From Crocinitomicaceae bacterium (GTDB taxonomy: Bacteria > Bacteroidota > Bacteroidia > Flavobacteriales_D > Sanyastnellaceae), in assembly GCA_002700285.1 (NCBI GenBank), contig PACT01000028.1:35225-99224 (forward strand): 64,000 bases of DNA, read 5' to 3'. A program made the translations under genes and the position numbers. The notes under the pieces are model-generated. The model ran no database searches. It saw only the letters and a list, made by a program, of their open reading frames with translations, and was not told the origin of the DNA. Positions 44,687 to 53,086 of the stretch are shown here, piece by piece (position 1 is the stretch's first letter; every line of letters begins with the position of its first letter).

Positions 44687-45264
44687 TGAAAGATCGACCT
44701 TTTATTTGTGCTCTTTTTATATGCGTTGGGTTCTTAAGTTGCAGCTCTCCGGCAATACCGAGACCAGAAGGATATTTCAGGATTGAATTGCCTAAAATAG
44801 ATTTCAAAAAAAGCGATGGATTATGCGGGAATGAATTTGAAATCCCCGAATACAGCATTATAGAAGAAGTGAAATCATCGCAGAAAGATGTGTGCTGGTA
44901 CAATGTTCGTTTCCCCATTTTTAATGCCAGGCTTCACTGTACTGATCTGATGTTAGACAACAACCTCGAGGTCTTAATCAAAGATGCGCAAGACCTTGTC
45001 TTTAGCCACGACCACAAAGCAAATGGGATCCGTCGTATTCGAGTTGTTAATGAACAAACAAACGGTGGTGCAAGAGGTGTGCTTTACCATTTGGAAGGGC
45101 CTGTCGCCACTCCCATTCAATTTTTTGTCACAGATAGCACGCAGCATTTCTTGCGTGGATCCTTGTACTTTGACAACAAACCAAATCCAGATAGCACAGC
45201 TCCAGTCATCGCGCGATTGATCTCAGATGTAGAACATTTTATGAGAACTGTGACATGGGAGTAA
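44683..45264 (+). CDS. gldD: Gliding motility lipoprotein GldD
   Basis: 193-residue lipoprotein; the lipobox is GFLSC with Cys20, preceded by a hydrophobic core. The sequence after the lipid anchor, IPRPEGYFRIELPK, is the hallmark GldD start, and the segment GGARGVLYHLEGPVATPIQFFVTDS is also family-typical. GldD is needed for gliding and T9SS function with GldE. It overlaps gldE by 4 nt and coaX by 10 nt, so three genes are tightly coupled. Confidence 0.92.
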   Translation: MMKDRPFICALFICVGFLSCSSPAIPRPEGYFRIELPKIDFKKSDGLCGNEFEIPEYSIIEEVKSSQKDVCWYNVRFPIFNARLHCTDLMLDNNLEVLIKDAQDLVFSHDHKANGIRRIRVVNEQTNGGARGVLYHLEGPVATPIQFFVTDSTQHFLRGSLYFDNKPNPDSTAPVIARLISDVEHFMRTVTWE

Positions 45265-46058
45265 GGTCAAGCGGCAACGTTGTGTGGATTGTGGAAAAGG
45301 GGAACTCAAGATGGAAAATCGGGGTGTTTCTAGATGGCAAAATTGTTGATGCCACACATTTAAATCCTGGAGAAGAGTTATGTCTTGAGCATCTACCTCA
45401 AGGCCAAATAGATGGTGTATTGTTGGCTGGAAGTGGTGAGTGGAATACTGAAATCGCAGACATGTTGCGCACACGTTCAAAGGGGGACGTCACCGAAATG
45501 AAACATGGAGATCCCCATCCACTTGAAACAGACGTCGAAAATCCCGGCTCTCTGGGAACAGATCGTGTGGCAAACGCCTTTGCGGTTCAGTCAGGAGTGA
45601 TTCAGGGGCTCGAACAATGCAAGGTATGGATGATTGTGGATGTGGGGACTTGTGTCACAACTGACGTGGTTAGAGACGGACGCCATTTGGGAGGAAGCAT
45701 CTCTCCTGGATTATCAATGCGAATAAACGCCATGAGAGAAGGAACTGCAGCACTTCCTGGAGTAGAGAAAGAGGCATGGGTGAGGTTGAAACCGTTTAAA
45801 GGAGAAACCATCGGAAAAACAACTCAACAAGCCTTAATAAAGGGCGCGGCTGACGGGATTTCGGCTGAAATAATTGGCAGATGGCAGATCTTAAATGAGC
45901 AGGTTGGAGACGAACAGGTCGTTGGGGTCATCTTAACAGGAGGAGACAGCACACTTTTGGAACTCGGCCGAGTAATGCCGAGATTCGCGGATTCTAATTT
46001 GACCCTCAAAGGGTATTATGCAATATTTAGTCACCTACAACTTTCATCGAAAATTTAA
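45255..46058 (+). CDS. coaX: Type III pantothenate kinase
   Basis: First enzyme of CoA synthesis, phosphorylating pantothenate. ASKHA-fold motifs: the phosphate-1 loop reads VEKGNSRWKIG (family D-x-G-N-T/S), so Glu14 replaces the usual Asp. GTDRVANAFA carries the catalytic Asp, DVGTCVTTDVV is the phosphate-2 motif, and GGSISPGLSMRINAM matches the family. Length 267 is normal. The gene overlaps gldD by 10 nt. Coupling of coaX to gldD and an outer-membrane protein is common in Flavobacteriia. The Asp-to-Glu change is conservative, so activity is probable but not certain. Confidence 0.9.
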   Translation: MGVRSSGNVVWIVEKGNSRWKIGVFLDGKIVDATHLNPGEELCLEHLPQGQIDGVLLAGSGEWNTEIADMLRTRSKGDVTEMKHGDPHPLETDVENPGSLGTDRVANAFAVQSGVIQGLEQCKVWMIVDVGTCVTTDVVRDGRHLGGSISPGLSMRINAMREGTAALPGVEKEAWVRLKPFKGETIGKTTQQALIKGAADGISAEIIGRWQILNEQVGDEQVVGVILTGGDSTLLELGRVMPRFADSNLTLKGYYAIFSHLQLSSKI

Positions 46059-46068
46059 TATTGACACC

Positions 46069-47487
46069 ATGTTGACATTAATTCGTATCAAGTTGTTTTT
46101 TATACTCGCACTCATTTTGTGTGCTTCAACATCCACTCGAACTTTAGGTCAAGAAACAGAGACATCACCTTGGTCAAGGTTTGGCATGGGGCTTTCGATA
46201 CCCACATTGTCTTCACCTCAATTGATGATGGGAGGAGTGAGCGCACCTATTTTAGATGGGCATGTCATTAATCCCGATCAACCAGCTTCAGCAGCTGGAA
46301 GTGTAACAACGCTTTTGCAGACTTCTCTTCATGGTACAAATGTGAATATGACAGAGGGTGACTCAACAGCGACGGTAAACAGTGGCTCACTGGGTTCAAT
46401 ATCCTTGGTCGTTAAAAAGCCAGGTGGAAAGACAGCTTATATGATGGGGATTACGCCCTATTCAGCGAAAGGATATAGTGTATCAAGATCATTTAACGAC
46501 TCCTTAAATAACAACATTGGGAATATTGTCGAAACGTATTCAGGCGCGGGCGGAACAGCCAAAAGTTATCTGGGAATATCTCATGGTTTTAAGGGCAAGA
46601 AATGGATCCCTGCGGGCAAGTTAGACAGTGTACTTGTATCCAGTCGCGCGCTTTTTCTTGGCGCTCAAGTCTCCATGTTATTTGGGGAAGTAACGTCAAC
46701 AGGGCGGTTAGATATTGAAGAGGTGACCTATCTTGATAACAGAACGAGGACATCAATGAGACATCGATCTCTGGGAGGGCTCTTTGGTGCTCAGGCTTTA
46801 CAATTGCTGTGGGCCAAATATGATGAAAAACGAAACTTCAAAGGATCTGCAACATTATATGTCGGCGCGACATATTCCCCAGGATCCTTATTATATACAG
46901 ATTACGAGAAAAGTGTAGAAAACGTTCAATTGCTAAGCAGTATAGAGACTGTGATAGACACAGCTTCATACATCAACACCTTGGATGCTGAAGGACGTAT
47001 TCCAGCAAAATTCTCAGCGGGTGGCGCACTCGTTTATGAAAACGCAAACGGTAGTCGATTCCTGATTTCTGGAGAGTACATGCAAGAAGATTGGGGATCT
47101 ATTTCCGATTCTTTTGAAATAGATATTCTTGATGGAGATGCATCTTGGGCAAAGGCCTCACGTACTTCTCTAGGGGTGACTGTCATCCCAGGTTCAGGGG
47201 GCGCATCTTATAAAGCAGGGTTCGCTTTAGACGCTTACCCAGTCGCATACAATGGAAGCCAATTGTCAGGATGGCGCGCATCTGCCGGAATGACTATTCC
47301 TCTTGAAGGAAGTCGCTCTACAAGTCGTCTACACTTCGGTGTAGAAATGGGACATCGGGGCCTTGACTCAGAGAATGGCACAGTTTTAGAAGGTACCCTA
47401 GAAGAATCTTTATTAAAAATTCAAATTGGAGTGACACTCGCTCCATTTTTTAAAAATCTTTGGCTTACACCAAAACTCTACGATTAA
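46069..47487 (+). CDS. Outer-membrane beta-barrel protein (OmpP1/FadL-like)
   Basis: 472 residues from MLTLIRIKLFFILALILCAS, a clear signal peptide ending TLGQ. The ORF track start is 17 codons upstream and overlaps coaX. The mature start SPWSRFGMGLSIPTLSSPQLMMGGV is reminiscent of PorV/FadL-like barrels that pair with coaX in Flavobacteriia. Later strands alternate (FLISGEYMQEDWGSISDSF, RLHFGVEMGHRG), as in outer-membrane barrels. Substrate unknown. It starts 10 nt after coaX and ends 4 nt before the TPR gene. Confidence 0.8.
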   Translation: MLTLIRIKLFFILALILCASTSTRTLGQETETSPWSRFGMGLSIPTLSSPQLMMGGVSAPILDGHVINPDQPASAAGSVTTLLQTSLHGTNVNMTEGDSTATVNSGSLGSISLVVKKPGGKTAYMMGITPYSAKGYSVSRSFNDSLNNNIGNIVETYSGAGGTAKSYLGISHGFKGKKWIPAGKLDSVLVSSRALFLGAQVSMLFGEVTSTGRLDIEEVTYLDNRTRTSMRHRSLGGLFGAQALQLLWAKYDEKRNFKGSATLYVGATYSPGSLLYTDYEKSVENVQLLSSIETVIDTASYINTLDAEGRIPAKFSAGGALVYENANGSRFLISGEYMQEDWGSISDSFEIDILDGDASWAKASRTSLGVTVIPGSGGASYKAGFALDAYPVAYNGSQLSGWRASAGMTIPLEGSRSTSRLHFGVEMGHRGLDSENGTVLEGTLEESLLKIQIGVTLAPFFKNLWLTPKLYD

Positions 47488-47491
47488 TAAA

Positions 47492-48895
47492 ATGATGAAT
47501 ACCAGCAAACAACTCTTTCTTTTAATATCGTTCGTCATTCCCTTAAATTTTTTCGCTCAGAATGATTTAAAATATGGGGATACCGAAGACAAGCAAATCC
47601 TTTGCAAAGAAGCGCTAAGCGTCTATAAGAGTTATAAAACTCAGAAAAACTACTCTGAAGCTTATGATCAGTGGGAGAAGGCATGCGCGGTTTGCCCGCC
47701 ACAAGTCCAGGAATCATTGTACACAAACGGAAGTACTTTTATTAAGTATGAGATAAAAGAAGCCAAAGCAGCAGGGGACCTGGAACGCAAGGCAGTTCTT
47801 GTGGATAGCTTGATGTGGGTGTACGACACGAGAATGGAACTTTTTCCATCAACGAAGAAAAAGCCAAACAACCGTTGTCACATTTTAGGACGCAAAGCGT
47901 CCGATTATTACAGCTTCAATAAGGACTCCATTCAGGGTGCATTCGAGATGTTTAAAGAAAGCGTCGAATGTCTCGGAGCCATGAGTTCAGCGTCAGTGCT
48001 AAGCGGGTACTATGTCACGTCCTTCTACGCGATGAAAAAGGTCAACAAAATTGACAAAGAGGCTGGAACAGCAAAGAAGATTAAAATGTTAACGGATTAC
48101 CTAATGTTAATGGACTATTGCAATGAGGCTCTCGCAAATGCTGAAGCTGCTGAAAATAACAGAAACATCAAGGGGTACACAAAGGCAAAAGAAAACATTG
48201 AGAAGACGTTTGTTGCCATTGCAAAATGTGACGAGATGGTGGAGGTGCTTCAAGCAAGCATAGATGCCGATCCAGAAAATTTCGATCTTAAGAAAAAGGT
48301 GTTGCGAATTCTCACGAACAGAGAATGCACAGAAAATGACTTATTCCTTCCTGTAGCTACTGCTGTATATGAATTTGAACCCAGTCATGACGCCGCCTTC
48401 GCGATCGGTATGGGATACGCAAAGCAATCGAAACTAACTGACAGCTTTAAGTACATGGAGGAGGCTATATCACGATGTGACAGTTGTCCAAAACAGATGG
48501 CTTACCTTTTGAAAACAGGACAAATAGCAAGTGCTTTAAAACGATCTGGCACCGCTAAACGTTATGCCAATCAAGTCATCGCACTAGACCCAAATAACGC
48601 AGATGCATATATGCTTATCGGAGATGCTATCGCAGGAGCCTCTAGTGCTTGTAACGACGGAGCTTTAGGAAAAAGATCCGTTTATTGGGTCGCGCATGAT
48701 TATTATTCCAGAGCAAAGAGAATGAATCCAGAGTTGGCAGAAAAAGCAAACGCTAGGATGAGTAAAATGTCCAAGCAATTCCCAACAATAGATGAGGTTT
48801 TCACGCAAGGTCTTCAAGCCGGAACGTCATTTACAGTGAAGCAAGTTTCTGGATGTCCTTGTTCAGGCATGACCACAAATATTAGGGTTCGTTAA
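47492..48895 (+). CDS. Secreted TPR-repeat protein
   Basis: 467-residue protein with a signal peptide (LFLLISFVIPLNFFAQ) and helical TPR-like repeats over most of its length (for example AYDQWEKACAVCPPQVQESLY, GYAKQSKLTDSFKYMEEAISRC, ANQVIALDPNNADAYMLIGDAI). Several CxxC-like pairs and a C-terminal CPCSG motif may form disulfides. The family has no precise function; the operon (OMP, lptC) suggests a periplasmic assembly factor. Its stop overlaps the lptC ATG by one base (TAATG). Confidence 0.85.
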   Translation: MMNTSKQLFLLISFVIPLNFFAQNDLKYGDTEDKQILCKEALSVYKSYKTQKNYSEAYDQWEKACAVCPPQVQESLYTNGSTFIKYEIKEAKAAGDLERKAVLVDSLMWVYDTRMELFPSTKKKPNNRCHILGRKASDYYSFNKDSIQGAFEMFKESVECLGAMSSASVLSGYYVTSFYAMKKVNKIDKEAGTAKKIKMLTDYLMLMDYCNEALANAEAAENNRNIKGYTKAKENIEKTFVAIAKCDEMVEVLQASIDADPENFDLKKKVLRILTNRECTENDLFLPVATAVYEFEPSHDAAFAIGMGYAKQSKLTDSFKYMEEAISRCDSCPKQMAYLLKTGQIASALKRSGTAKRYANQVIALDPNNADAYMLIGDAIAGASSACNDGALGKRSVYWVAHDYYSRAKRMNPELAEKANARMSKMSKQFPTIDEVFTQGLQAGTSFTVKQVSGCPCSGMTTNIRVR

Positions 48896-49440
48896 TGAAA
48901 ACACCATCCGGATTTTCAATCTATTTACATCTGATCTTTTCAATATTCTACATGGGATGCATCACGAGTGATGACACCCTCACGGAATCCATCTCAGAAA
49001 TGGAGGATATGTCCACTCAGGTCATAACAAGTGGAGAGTTTGTTTATTCTGAAAAAGGGGAGGTGAAAAATATTTTGGAGGCCGGAAGATTGGAACGTAG
49101 TGACGATACCGAAATCTGGGATGTGAGTGCAGGCTTTCGGTTATTTATAGGTGGCGACAAGTATAATCATCAAGCGATCTTAAGTGGAGGAAGAGGCAAC
49201 TACGACCCCAATTCTGGGCATTTAATCGCACTAGATGATGTGGAATTAGTGAATCTTGAAGGAGAACGATTGAATACTGAATACCTTGTTTGGTCTCACG
49301 ATTCTGACAAAGTACATACAGACCGTCTTGTAAGTATTCATACCTCAACAGGAACACTTCACGGCAAAGGATTAGAGGCAGACAGTAGATTTGAACATTA
49401 CCGAATTCTTGACCCCACAGGGTCATTTAACCTACCTTAG
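48895..49440 (+). CDS. lptC: LPS export ABC transporter periplasmic protein LptC
   Basis: 181-residue lipoprotein-like LptC: hydrophobic N-terminus ending FYMGC (Cys22), then the beta-jellyroll segment VITSGEFVYSEKGEVKNILEAGRLER, YDPNSGHLIALDDVELVNLEGERLNTEYLVW and GTLHGKGLEAD. LptC links the LptBFG extractor to the LptA bridge for lipopolysaccharide transport. A Cys lipobox in place of a membrane helix is frequent in Bacteroidota LptC. The start is translationally coupled to the TPR gene. Confidence 0.9.
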   Translation: MKTPSGFSIYLHLIFSIFYMGCITSDDTLTESISEMEDMSTQVITSGEFVYSEKGEVKNILEAGRLERSDDTEIWDVSAGFRLFIGGDKYNHQAILSGGRGNYDPNSGHLIALDDVELVNLEGERLNTEYLVWSHDSDKVHTDRLVSIHTSTGTLHGKGLEADSRFEHYRILDPTGSFNLP

Positions 49441-49444
49441 GGAC

Positions 49445-49672
49445 ATGGAGCCTAAACGAGTCTTGCAAGTCACACGTGCAGCAGAAAAATTTTGGCTTGT
49501 ATCTTCAATCATTGTCACAGGTGTATCTTTATGGATAATCTTGAGTGAAGGTTGGGAGAACAACCAAATGCTTCCACTTGTCCCTGCGCTGTCATGGCTG
49601 TGGTATTTTGTGAGACGAGGGTTTCGCAAACGCCTTCAGAAGGACATGGATTCTAACAAGTCGCGTAATTAA
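49445..49672 (+). CDS. Small two-helix membrane protein
   Basis: 75 residues from MEPKRVLQVTRAAEKFW (the ORF track start lies inside lptC and is less likely). Two hydrophobic helices are seen: VSSIIVTGVSLWIILSEGW and MLPLVPALSWLWYFV, followed by a basic tail RRGFRKRLQKDM. It sits between lptC and the second CNNM gene, 4 nt after the lptC stop. A conserved small protein at this spot is usual in Flavobacteriia, but I do not know its function. Confidence 0.7.
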   Translation: MEPKRVLQVTRAAEKFWLVSSIIVTGVSLWIILSEGWENNQMLPLVPALSWLWYFVRRGFRKRLQKDMDSNKSRN

Positions 49673-49684
49673 TCAAACAAACAA

Positions 49685-50962
49685 ATGGACCCCGACCCCT
49701 CCAGTTCAATCTTTATAATTCTTGCCTCTTTGGCCGCTTCTGCATTCTTTTCAGGAATGGAGATTGCCTTTGTTTCTGCAAACCGGTTGCAAATTGAGCT
49801 TAATGCAAAACAAGGATGGAGAGGACAACTTGCTTCTTCCTTTTTTAAGCGTCCCCAACTGTTCATTGCGGTGATGCTGGTGGGCAATAACATTGCTCTC
49901 GTGATCTGCGGTATGGAATCAGGCGCTTTAATAAGCCAACAGATTTTCAGCTCCAGCGATTGGTTATCAGCACCTTCACCTATTTTTGCGCTTGTAGTCC
50001 AGACACTTGTCACAACTTTAGTGGTCATTGTCACTGCTGAATTCATCCCTAAATCACTCTTTCTTCGAAACCCTGCGCAATGGCTGAAGAGATTAAGTGT
50101 TCCCCTTCTTATGATTAATACCGTATTGGCAATTCCAGCATGGATCATCATCGGGCTAAGTAAGATTTTCTTGTTTCCATTTACGACAGGCCGCTTGGAG
50201 TCCGTCACAAGGGGATTAGGTCCCACTGATTTAAACCATTTTTTAGAATCAGCAAGTGGAAATATGATTCCAGAACAGGATCTAGAACACGAGTTATTGA
50301 TGCTTCAAAATGCCCTGAAACTTAACCAGGTGCAAGCGAGAGATTGCCTCGTCCCCAGGAATGAAGTGGTTTCGGTGTCAACAAATACATCTATCGACGA
50401 CATAAAAACAATTTTTTCAGATACTGGATTATCGAAAATAGTCGTCTACGAAAATGATATTGACAATATCATTGGGTACATACATGTGAAAGATCTTTTC
50501 AAATCACCACAATCAATCAAAGAAGTTTTGCTGCCCACTTTTTTCATTCCTGAGCCTATGACTGGTGACATTTTGTTAAAGCAATTCATGGTCAGAAAAC
50601 GCCACTTGGCTGTTGTTTTAGATGAGTTTGGTGGTACGGCCGGGATTCTTACAATGGAAGACATTGTGGAAGAGTTATTAGGCGAAATAGAGGACGAACA
50701 CGACGTAGAAATTCTGATTGAAGACCAAATTGATGACAAATCTTGGATCCTTTCAGCGCGACATGATGTCGAATACCTGAACGAAAAACTGGGCCTCAAT
50801 ATGCCCGAGGAAGATGCTTACGAAACTCTGGGAGGCCTTATTCTACATAGACTTGCAGCAATGCCAAAAAAGGGAGATCAGTTAACAATTAACGATATAA
50901 ATGTGGAAATAAAAGAAGTCAAGGGGTCTAAAATAATCCTGGTTCATCTCATGTTATTATGA
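49685..50962 (+). CDS. CNNM/CorC-type membrane protein, GldE paralogue
   Basis: 425-residue DUF21-CBS-CBS-CorC_HlyC protein, the same architecture as GldE at 43337. About four helices occupy residues 8-175 (FIILASLAASAFFSGMEIAFVS is the DUF21 start). The CBS pair includes LVPRNEVVSVS and VVLDEFGGTAGILTMEDIVEELLGEIEDE, and a C-terminal domain follows. The family is linked to magnesium or cobalt transport or sensing. Two paralogues only 6 kb apart bracket gldD, coaX and lptC. Confidence 0.88.
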   Translation: MDPDPSSSIFIILASLAASAFFSGMEIAFVSANRLQIELNAKQGWRGQLASSFFKRPQLFIAVMLVGNNIALVICGMESGALISQQIFSSSDWLSAPSPIFALVVQTLVTTLVVIVTAEFIPKSLFLRNPAQWLKRLSVPLLMINTVLAIPAWIIIGLSKIFLFPFTTGRLESVTRGLGPTDLNHFLESASGNMIPEQDLEHELLMLQNALKLNQVQARDCLVPRNEVVSVSTNTSIDDIKTIFSDTGLSKIVVYENDIDNIIGYIHVKDLFKSPQSIKEVLLPTFFIPEPMTGDILLKQFMVRKRHLAVVLDEFGGTAGILTMEDIVEELLGEIEDEHDVEILIEDQIDDKSWILSARHDVEYLNEKLGLNMPEEDAYETLGGLILHRLAAMPKKGDQLTINDINVEIKEVKGSKIILVHLMLL

Positions 50963-50977
50963 TGCGGAATAATTTCT

Positions 50978-50985
50978 TATCTTCG
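50978..50985 (+). promoter_or_regulatory. Near-consensus -7 box TATCTTCG before ppiD-like gene
   Basis: One mismatch to TAnnTTTG, 28 nt before the ATG. It suggests the last gene of the envelope operon also has its own promoter. Confidence 0.35.
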
Positions 50986-51013
50986 CGCACCTGACATTTA
51001 AAACGTCTTTACC

Positions 51014-53068
51014 ATGGCAATGATTGAAAATATTCGCAACCGACAAGGTTTGTTGATGGTGTTCCTAGGAATAGGTATGCTAGGTTTCTTAGTCCCTTTT
51101 GATGCTGTATTAGCGCTCATGGGCCAAGGAGCATCCACTGAGGTTGGAAGTGTAAACGGCGCTGGAATAACAAGTACAGAGTATCAAGTTGCTGTTCAAC
51201 AAAGGAGAGGCTTGGGTTTTTCAGGGGAGCAGCTCCCTAACGAGGTTTGGGAAGACATGACGACTTCAAAGTATATGAGTGATGAATACTCTGATATTGG
51301 ATTAACTGTAAGCGACAAAGAATACCAAGAAATGCTTTTTGGCGATCTTGTATCCCCATATGTTTCTAGTGCTTTTTATAGCAATGGAGATAACAAACGC
51401 ACATGGGTACAGAATTTTCAAAATATGCTTTCAACGCCTCAAGGAAAGGCAAACTTCCTTAAGTACAAGAGTGTCATTGTTGCGAAACGTAAAAAAGAGA
51501 AGTTTGAAGCATTGGCACAAGCTGGGGCATATTCAAATGCACTCGAAGGCAAGTATGATTACCTGAGTACAGAACGTAAAGCAGAATTTAAATATGTTGT
51601 CAAATTATTTACGTCAATCGCTGACAGCGTTGTCAATGTGAGCGAAAGAGATGTACAGGTATACTTCAACGAACATAAAGATGACAAAAAGTTTCAACAA
51701 TTACAAGGTCGAGATCTTACAATCGTAAAGATTCCAGTAGGCGCGTCTTCTGGAGATGTCGAGAACATTACTGCAGAACTTGAAGGCATTGCAACAGCAT
51801 GGGATTTGGCCGATGATGCTGTTGAATTTGCAACATCAAATGGCACCGGAGAGGAAGTTATCAGCACCATCCGTCTTGCTGACGTTGAAACTGATGTGAA
51901 TGAGTCAACATTCTTTGATATTGAAATTGGAACAATCGTCGGACCTTATCAAAAAGGCAATGTGCTTACGGTTGCAAACATCCTTGGTAGATCTATGGTA
52001 CCAGATACAGCTGCTTCTGTAAGACATATCCTATTACAAGCGAAAGATGTGAAAGATGCCAAAGAAATGGCTGCCCTTAATTCTAAAGCTGATAGTTTGG
52101 TGAGGCTTCTTAAAAATGGTGCTGACTTTACAGATTTTGCAACGAGATTCTCTGATGACCCCGGCTCGAAATCTAACGGTGGCGTATATGATTTTTTTCC
52201 GCAGAATAGAATGGTGAAACCCTTTAATGACTTCAGTTTTAACAAGCCTGTGGGTTCAATTGGATCTGTTGAAACAAGCTACGGTGTTCATGTGATTGAA
52301 GTTCTCGATCGACGTAAAAAAGTAGAAGAAGTGGAGGTTGCAAAAATCACACGTCAACTTGATGCATCTGACAAAACAAGGCGTGACGCTTACTCGGACG
52401 CCAATGAATTTGCCATTGAATCTTCTGACAGAGCTACTTTAGAAAGCGCTGCAAAAGAAGCCGGATATACTGTCAGCGAAGCCGTTGATGTGAGAAGAAA
52501 CTCTACTTCAATCGCAGGTATGACAAACGTCAATGAACTTGTAAATTGGGCGTACAATTCTGAAGTAGGCGAAATCAGCCAACCTCTATTGATCGATAAT
52601 AACTACATTGTTGCAACCCTTAATTCCTCAAGAGAAAAAGGCACACCAGACTTTGACGCTGTAGAAGAGAAGATGAGAGCTGGGGCGCTTAAAAAAGCAA
52701 AAGGCGAGTACTATGCGCTACTTATGGCAGGCGATAATTTAGACGAAGTGGCTGCAGCTGCAGGCGCAACTGTAAAGACTGCACTGAATGTAAATATTAA
52801 AACATCTACAATCGCAGGAAGTGGTGCATCAGCTGAACCAGAAGTTGCAGGATTGGCTTTTTCTATTCCTGTTGGCGAAATGTCAAACCCGATTATTGGC
52901 AACAATGGCGTATGGGTCATTGCGCCTTCAAACATCACTGAGGCTGCTGAGAAAACAGACTTCTTATCTGAACAAAGTGCTCTAGTCACTAAGGCGCTTA
53001 ACGGATTTTCTCTTTCGATCAAGAATGCGATCCGCGATGGGTCTGACGTGATCGATAATAGGAATTAG
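51014..53068 (+). CDS. ppiD: PpiD/SurA-type peptidyl-prolyl isomerase chaperone
   Basis: 684-residue membrane-anchored periplasmic chaperone. An N-terminal helix (GLLMVFLGIGMLGFLVPFDAVLALM) is followed by a SurA_N-like region (about 40-230). One parvulin PPIC domain lies at about 335-435 (VRHILLQAKDVKDAKEMAAL, FATRFSDDPGSKSNGGVYDFF, NKPVGSIGSVETSYGVHVIEVLDRR). A second, less obvious PPIC-like region may occupy 520-640. It probably escorts outer-membrane proteins. It closes the 10-kb plus-strand envelope operon. Confidence 0.88.
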   Translation: MAMIENIRNRQGLLMVFLGIGMLGFLVPFDAVLALMGQGASTEVGSVNGAGITSTEYQVAVQQRRGLGFSGEQLPNEVWEDMTTSKYMSDEYSDIGLTVSDKEYQEMLFGDLVSPYVSSAFYSNGDNKRTWVQNFQNMLSTPQGKANFLKYKSVIVAKRKKEKFEALAQAGAYSNALEGKYDYLSTERKAEFKYVVKLFTSIADSVVNVSERDVQVYFNEHKDDKKFQQLQGRDLTIVKIPVGASSGDVENITAELEGIATAWDLADDAVEFATSNGTGEEVISTIRLADVETDVNESTFFDIEIGTIVGPYQKGNVLTVANILGRSMVPDTAASVRHILLQAKDVKDAKEMAALNSKADSLVRLLKNGADFTDFATRFSDDPGSKSNGGVYDFFPQNRMVKPFNDFSFNKPVGSIGSVETSYGVHVIEVLDRRKKVEEVEVAKITRQLDASDKTRRDAYSDANEFAIESSDRATLESAAKEAGYTVSEAVDVRRNSTSIAGMTNVNELVNWAYNSEVGEISQPLLIDNNYIVATLNSSREKGTPDFDAVEEKMRAGALKKAKGEYYALLMAGDNLDEVAAAAGATVKTALNVNIKTSTIAGSGASAEPEVAGLAFSIPVGEMSNPIIGNNGVWVIAPSNITEAAEKTDFLSEQSALVTKALNGFSLSIKNAIRDGSDVIDNRN

Positions 53069-53086
53069 AAAGAAGTCAACTTCTTA

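Noticed and set aside
49669-50226. 185-residue minus-strand ORF under the second CNNM gene
   Set aside because: Antisense shadow; the plus-strand protein has clear CBS and DUF21 motifs.
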